64,000 nt of DNA from Actinoplanes sp. TBRC 11911 (GTDB lineage Bacteria > Actinomycetota > Actinomycetes > Mycobacteriales > Micromonosporaceae). Where the stretch lies: positions 1 through 64,000 of the forward strand of contig NZ_JABBNC010000011.1 in the NCBI RefSeq assembly GCF_012933445.1, read 5' to 3'. Positions 61,556-64,000 of this stretch are shown here, one piece after another. The translations under genes were made by a program, and so were the position numbers. The notes beneath the pieces were generated by a model. It was not told the DNA's origin and made no database searches. It worked only from the letters and a program-made list of their open reading frames with translations. Positions within the stretch are counted from its first letter, which is position 1. Each line of letters starts with the position of its first letter.

Positions 61556-61622
61556 CTCACTGGCCGTGCTTTTGCCCGGTCGGCGCCCAGCAGGGGGCGC
61601 CGACCCGGTTAAGGTGTGCCCC

Positions 61623-62096
61623 ATGGTGTTAGCAATCGGTGCCAAAGCACCCGATTTCACCCTAAAAGACCAGAATAATCAGGACGTACGCCTGTCCCAG
61701 TTCCACGGTCGCAAAGCCGTCCTGCTGGTCTTCTACCCGTCGACGTTCACCGGGACCTGTCTCGGCGAGCTCACCGCGGTCCAGTCGGCGCTGGCGTACT
61801 ACCAGAACGACGACGTGCAGGTGCTCGCGGTGAGCGTCGACTCGGCGTACAGCCACAAGGTGTGGGCCCTGCAGGAGGGCTTCGACTTCCCGCTGCTGGC
61901 CGACTTCTGGCCGCACGGCTCGGTCGCGTCCGACTACGGCGTACTCGACCGCACCAAGGGCGTCGCTGGCCGCGGCACCTTCCTCGTGGACCGAGCCGGA
62001 ATTGTCCGCTTCGCCGAGCTGGCAGACCCCGGCGCGGCCCGCGACCAGACCGCCTGGCAGCGGGCGATCGACGAAATTACCGGCAAGGTAATATGA
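61623..62096 (+). CDS. ahpE: AhpE-like peroxiredoxin
   Basis: 157 residues. The peroxidatic Cys46 lies in FYPSTFTGTCLGEL, the AhpE/Bcp active-site signature (Pro, Thr and Cys spaced PXXXTXXC). No other cysteine is present, so it is a one-Cys enzyme that must be recycled by an outside thiol such as mycothiol or mycoredoxin. It reduces peroxides. ATG 61623 is the first codon of the domain. It follows DUF3052 closely, so they may form an operon. Confidence 0.88.
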   Translation: MVLAIGAKAPDFTLKDQNNQDVRLSQFHGRKAVLLVFYPSTFTGTCLGELTAVQSALAYYQNDDVQVLAVSVDSAYSHKVWALQEGFDFPLLADFWPHGSVASDYGVLDRTKGVAGRGTFLVDRAGIVRFAELADPGAARDQTAWQRAIDEITGKVI

Positions 62097-62112
62097 CGGC
62101 TCCGGTCATGCC

Positions 62113-62184
62113 GGGCGCGTAGCTCAGTGGGAGAGCACTCGCCTTACAAGCGAGGGGTCGCAGGTTCGAAACCTGCCGCGCCCA
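62113..62184 (+). tRNA. tRNA-Val (anticodon TAC)
   Basis: All four arms pair fully: acceptor GGGCGCG with CGCGCCC, the D arm GCTC with GAGC, the anticodon stem CTCGC with GCGAG around CTTACAA, and the T arm GCAGG with CCTGC around TTCGAAA. The anticodon TAC reads valine GUA codons. The CCA end is not encoded. Remains of a site-specific integration system lie just downstream. Confidence 0.97.
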
Positions 62185-62243
62185 CGCGAGTCGGGCCTCC
62201 CTGTTCGCGGAATGCGCTCACCGGGGCCTCGCGTCATATCTGC

Positions 62244-62264
62244 TCAGGGGGCCGAGCCCCCTGA
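62244..62264 (+). terminator. hairpin after tRNA-Val
   Basis: TCAGGGGGC (62244-62252) and GCCCCCTGA (62256-62264) form a perfect 9-bp stem with a three-base loop, 59 bases after the tRNA. It opens with the same 12-mer, GCTCAGGGGGCC, as the hairpin at 11521-11550. Confidence 0.55.
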
Positions 62265-62399
62265 AACCCCGCGGTGCGGTGGTCCCGCGGAGATGCCACG
62301 TCGCTCTGCGGGGCGCAAACACCACCGTCGCGCCGTGGGTTCAACACCCGCTTCGCTTGCGGTAGACCTCTCGCTTATTCGTGCCACCGATTTCACGAT

Positions 62400-62533
62400 G
62401 CCGGGTGTCCGAGGCCGACGTCGCACGCCGTCGTTCTCATCCGTAACTTTCCCGAGCCCTTCGACACCCTGCCCGGCAACATCCAGGTCTGGCTGATCAA
62501 AGACGTCGACCAGTGGATCGCCGAGCACCGGCA
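62400..62533 (+). pseudogene. remnant of an AlpA/MerR-like excisionase
   Basis: In one frame 62430-62533 reads RNFPEPFDTLPGNIQVWLI, then KDVDQWIAEHRQ, the second half of small helix-turn-helix excisionases (pattern FPxP...VW...DVxxWxxxR). The first half, VSEADVARRR, appears in a neighbouring frame around 62408-62437, and that frame soon stops. So the gene looks frameshifted and is not preceded by a start codon or ribosome binding site. Confidence 0.5.
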
Positions 62534-62861
62534 GGCTGTCGAAGAGGAGCCCGAAGGAAGCTGGGCGAGTCTGTGCCGGTGCTTACCCACCGATTGTGGA
62601 CGCCTCGCGTGGGCCCGCACGGCCGGCCCACCGCCAGCTGACGCCGTCGGCCCGCCGCCGCCACATCGTTCCGAGCCTGTTGCGGCCGATCCCGATGTCG
62701 CGCGGGTCGCGCCTCCGCGGCGGCAGCGGCATCCTGCAATCGACCCAGCGACAACAACGGTGTGGTCATTGCCGACTCGGCCGCCGAGATTACCAATGCG
62801 CCGCACATTGTCTCCAAGTCGACGCGCGCCTCGTCCATCAATCCCACTATGCGGCGAACGT

Positions 62862-62960
62862 AACCACATCCTGGACTTTCTTGTGACCTTGGAGACCTAC
62901 GCCCATATGCGAGCCATAAATCTCCAAGGTCTACTAAACGCGCGGAAAGCTGCGGGATAA
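62862..62960 (+). pseudogene. 3' remnant of a tyrosine-recombinase integrase
   Basis: The frame ending at TAA 62958-62960 reads LDFLVTLETYAHMRAINLQG, then LLNARKAAG. VTLETYAHMR matches the end of phage and ICE integrases, where the Tyr is the nucleophile (typical VTLDTYGHL). None of the upstream catalytic Arg/His boxes remain, so only the tail survives. Base composition here is less GC-rich than its surroundings. Confidence 0.5.
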
Positions 62961-63387
62961 AGGGCGCAAAGACGAAGGAAAGACTATCTACTGTGGACTG
63001 GAATCCCGAATGGTGGACACGATGCCACAATGTGGTCGCCCGTCCCGCATAACGAGCAGAGGTCCCACCATATGAGCCTCGCGCGGTGGCGGGTGCCTGT
63101 TGACCATGCCCGGCTGGCGTCCGTCGCATGGCAATGCGCCTCTGCCGGCGCGCTGCGAGTCCGGCCGCCGCGCTGCGAGGTGGGAATCGCGCTCGCTTGC
63201 CGCTGAATTTGGTTGTCCGACCGGATCGCACGCACCAGCTCGCCGCCTCGGGCATCATCGACGGTGAATGGCCACTTACGGGAGCATCATGCCGACGTCC
63301 GCGGCGACCGCGTTCCGCCGCTTCTGAGAGGCGCGGCCCGGTATCGGCATCGCGGGGTGGCTTGACGCAGGCGGGTGGAGGTGGTGA
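62961..63387 (+). other. non-coding stretch after the integrase scar
   Basis: No open frame in this region has a family match or convincing start. Short frames exist in all phases, but they shift and stop often, as expected for decayed DNA. Composition is mixed, with AT-rich patches near 62960-63075. Confidence 0.5.
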
Positions 63388-63798
63388 GTGAACGAGTCCG
63401 GTGCTGACGAGCGGCCGGAGGTGGTGGCCGCGGTCATTGTCAAGGACGGGCGGGTGCTGCTCGTTCGGCGGCGGGTCGGTGAAGGGGGCCTGGTCTGGCA
63501 GTTTCCCGGCGGGGAAGTGGAGGCCGGGGAGAGTGGTGAGGAGGCCGCGGAGCGGGAGACGCGGGAGGAGGCCGGGCTTTCGGTGCGGGCTACCGGTCTG
63601 CTTGGGCGGCGAATTCATCCCGGCACCGGCCGGACCGTTGTCTATGCGGCCTGCGACGTCGTGGACGGAATCGCCCACGTGGGGGACCTTGACGAGATCG
63701 CGGAAGTCGCGTGGTGCGGGCGGGCGGGGCTCGCGGAATTTATTCGGTTCCCGTTTCATGAAGCCGTTCGGGCGTATCTGGACGCCAATCTCCGGTGA
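63388..63798 (+). CDS. NUDIX hydrolase (MutT-like)
   Basis: 136 residues. The full NUDIX box is present from Gly42 to Leu64: GEVEAGE, then RETREEAGL, matching GX5EX7REUXEEXGU except that Thr stands at the first U position. It hydrolyses a nucleoside diphosphate linked to some group, using Mg2+. The front EVVAAVIVKDGRVLLVRRRV resembles MutT-like house-cleaning or DNA-repair members. GTG 63388 has GGAGGTG six bases upstream. Confidence 0.87.
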   Translation: MNESGADERPEVVAAVIVKDGRVLLVRRRVGEGGLVWQFPGGEVEAGESGEEAAERETREEAGLSVRATGLLGRRIHPGTGRTVVYAACDVVDGIAHVGDLDEIAEVAWCGRAGLAEFIRFPFHEAVRAYLDANLR

Positions 63799-63898
63799 CA
63801 TCCGAGGATTGCCGGGCGGGACAGCCCGGTCGGGCGTGAGGAGATGTTGTTGCACTCAGCCGGGCGCGGGGCCGGGGGCTTTTCCTACGCGCGTACAT

Positions 63899-64000
63899 CT
63901 ACGATTTCTTGGGTCTTGCCCGCACGTGAATGCGCGCGCCCTGGCGGTCGAAAATGGACAGGAATTCGACCGGGCCGCCCTCGGCGCTGCCGAACCAATG
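63899..64000 (-). CDS. C-terminal end of an unknown protein (5' part beyond the window)
   Basis: The minus-strand frame is open from the window edge to a TAG at 63901-63899. The visible 33 residues are HWFGSAEGGPVEFLSIFDRQ, then GARIHVRARPKKS, a small beta-rich tail ending in basic residues. No family can be assigned. A 6-bp GC stem (63812-63829) lies between it and the NUDIX gene. Confidence 0.45.
   Translation of the reverse strand, partial: HWFGSAEGGPVEFLSIFDRQGARIHVRARPKKS

Noticed and set aside
62335..62351. A T-arm-like GTGGG-TTCAACA-CCCGC as a second tRNA or attachment copy
   Set aside because: No acceptor, D or anticodon arm surrounds it, and its stem differs from the tRNA-Val T arm.
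62274..62960. The whole 228-codon frame after tRNA-Val as one intact gene
   Set aside because: Only its middle (excisionase-like) and end (integrase-like) resemble known proteins, joined by Pro/Arg-rich filler, so it is read as a scar.

Overview
The window is high-GC actinobacterial chromosome (about 70 % G+C by eye). GTG starts are frequent and many promoters sit almost on the start codon. The gene set points to Micromonosporaceae, with an Actinoplanes-like organism as the best guess: DUF3145, DUF3052, DUF4184 and DUF4333 proteins, homodimeric AceE, a FasR-type PucR regulator, and ECF sigma/anti-sigma pairs. No rRNA, CRISPR array, intact phage or insertion sequence is visible. There is one tRNA gene (Val, anticodon TAC), with a degraded integrase/excisionase scar just downstream.

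Layout. 1-7.5 kb: the end of a membrane protein, a GNAT acetyltransferase, a ketosynthase plus acyl-CoA ligase pair, a secreted M1 peptidase, and DUF1996 and DUF4333 surface proteins. 7.8-11.5 kb: an ECF sigma factor with its zinc anti-sigma, then two lipoprotein genes (a zinc metallopeptidase and a COG4315-type repeat lipoprotein) separated by a strong intrinsic terminator. 11.5-18 kb: an SDR and a divergent TetR regulator carrying a 24-bp tandem repeat, a cupin, a GH3 glycosidase, DUF4184, and argS. The argS gene has a 15-residue arginine-rich leader peptide and a hairpin upstream, which look like a ribosome-mediated attenuator. 18-34 kb: a Tat-exported 5'-nucleotidase, a Ser/Thr kinase, a STAS protein, a surE-PfkB pair, a CDF metal exporter, a HelD-type helicase, ArsR-AHSA1, a hydrolase and a carbonic anhydrase. 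34-41 kb: the type II fatty acid synthase locus fasR, fabD-fabH-acpP-fabF-accD, with DUF3145 convergent at its end. 41-48 kb: TetR, a second ECF-like pair, an anchored surface protein, an MFS transporter-gltX pair, and a reductase-ArsR operon with a clear operator. 48-62 kb: aceE, YjbQ, a giant secreted fibronectin type III protein of about 2,390 residues, a fused E1 alpha/beta oxo-acid dehydrogenase, DUF3052, an AhpE-like peroxiredoxin and tRNA-Val. 62-64 kb: the mobile-element scar, a NUDIX hydrolase and the end of one more gene.

How the genes fit together. AceE makes acetyl-CoA, the AccD carboxyltransferase makes malonyl-CoA, FabD loads it on AcpP, FabH starts chains and FabF extends them. 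FasR is the likely local controller, and repeats in front of fabD are the likely target. The order ahpE, DUF3052, aceE, PucR regulator, fabD, acpP, ketosynthase, accD matches the corresponding mycobacterial locus (from memory). Here it is interrupted by unrelated genes, including the giant FnIII protein.

The most notable candidates are the argS attenuator, the 24-repeat FnIII protein with a cysteine pair in every repeat, the biotinyl/lipoyl-like tail on FabD without a modifiable lysine, and the integrase scar beside tRNA-Val. All function calls come from reading motifs; no database search was run.
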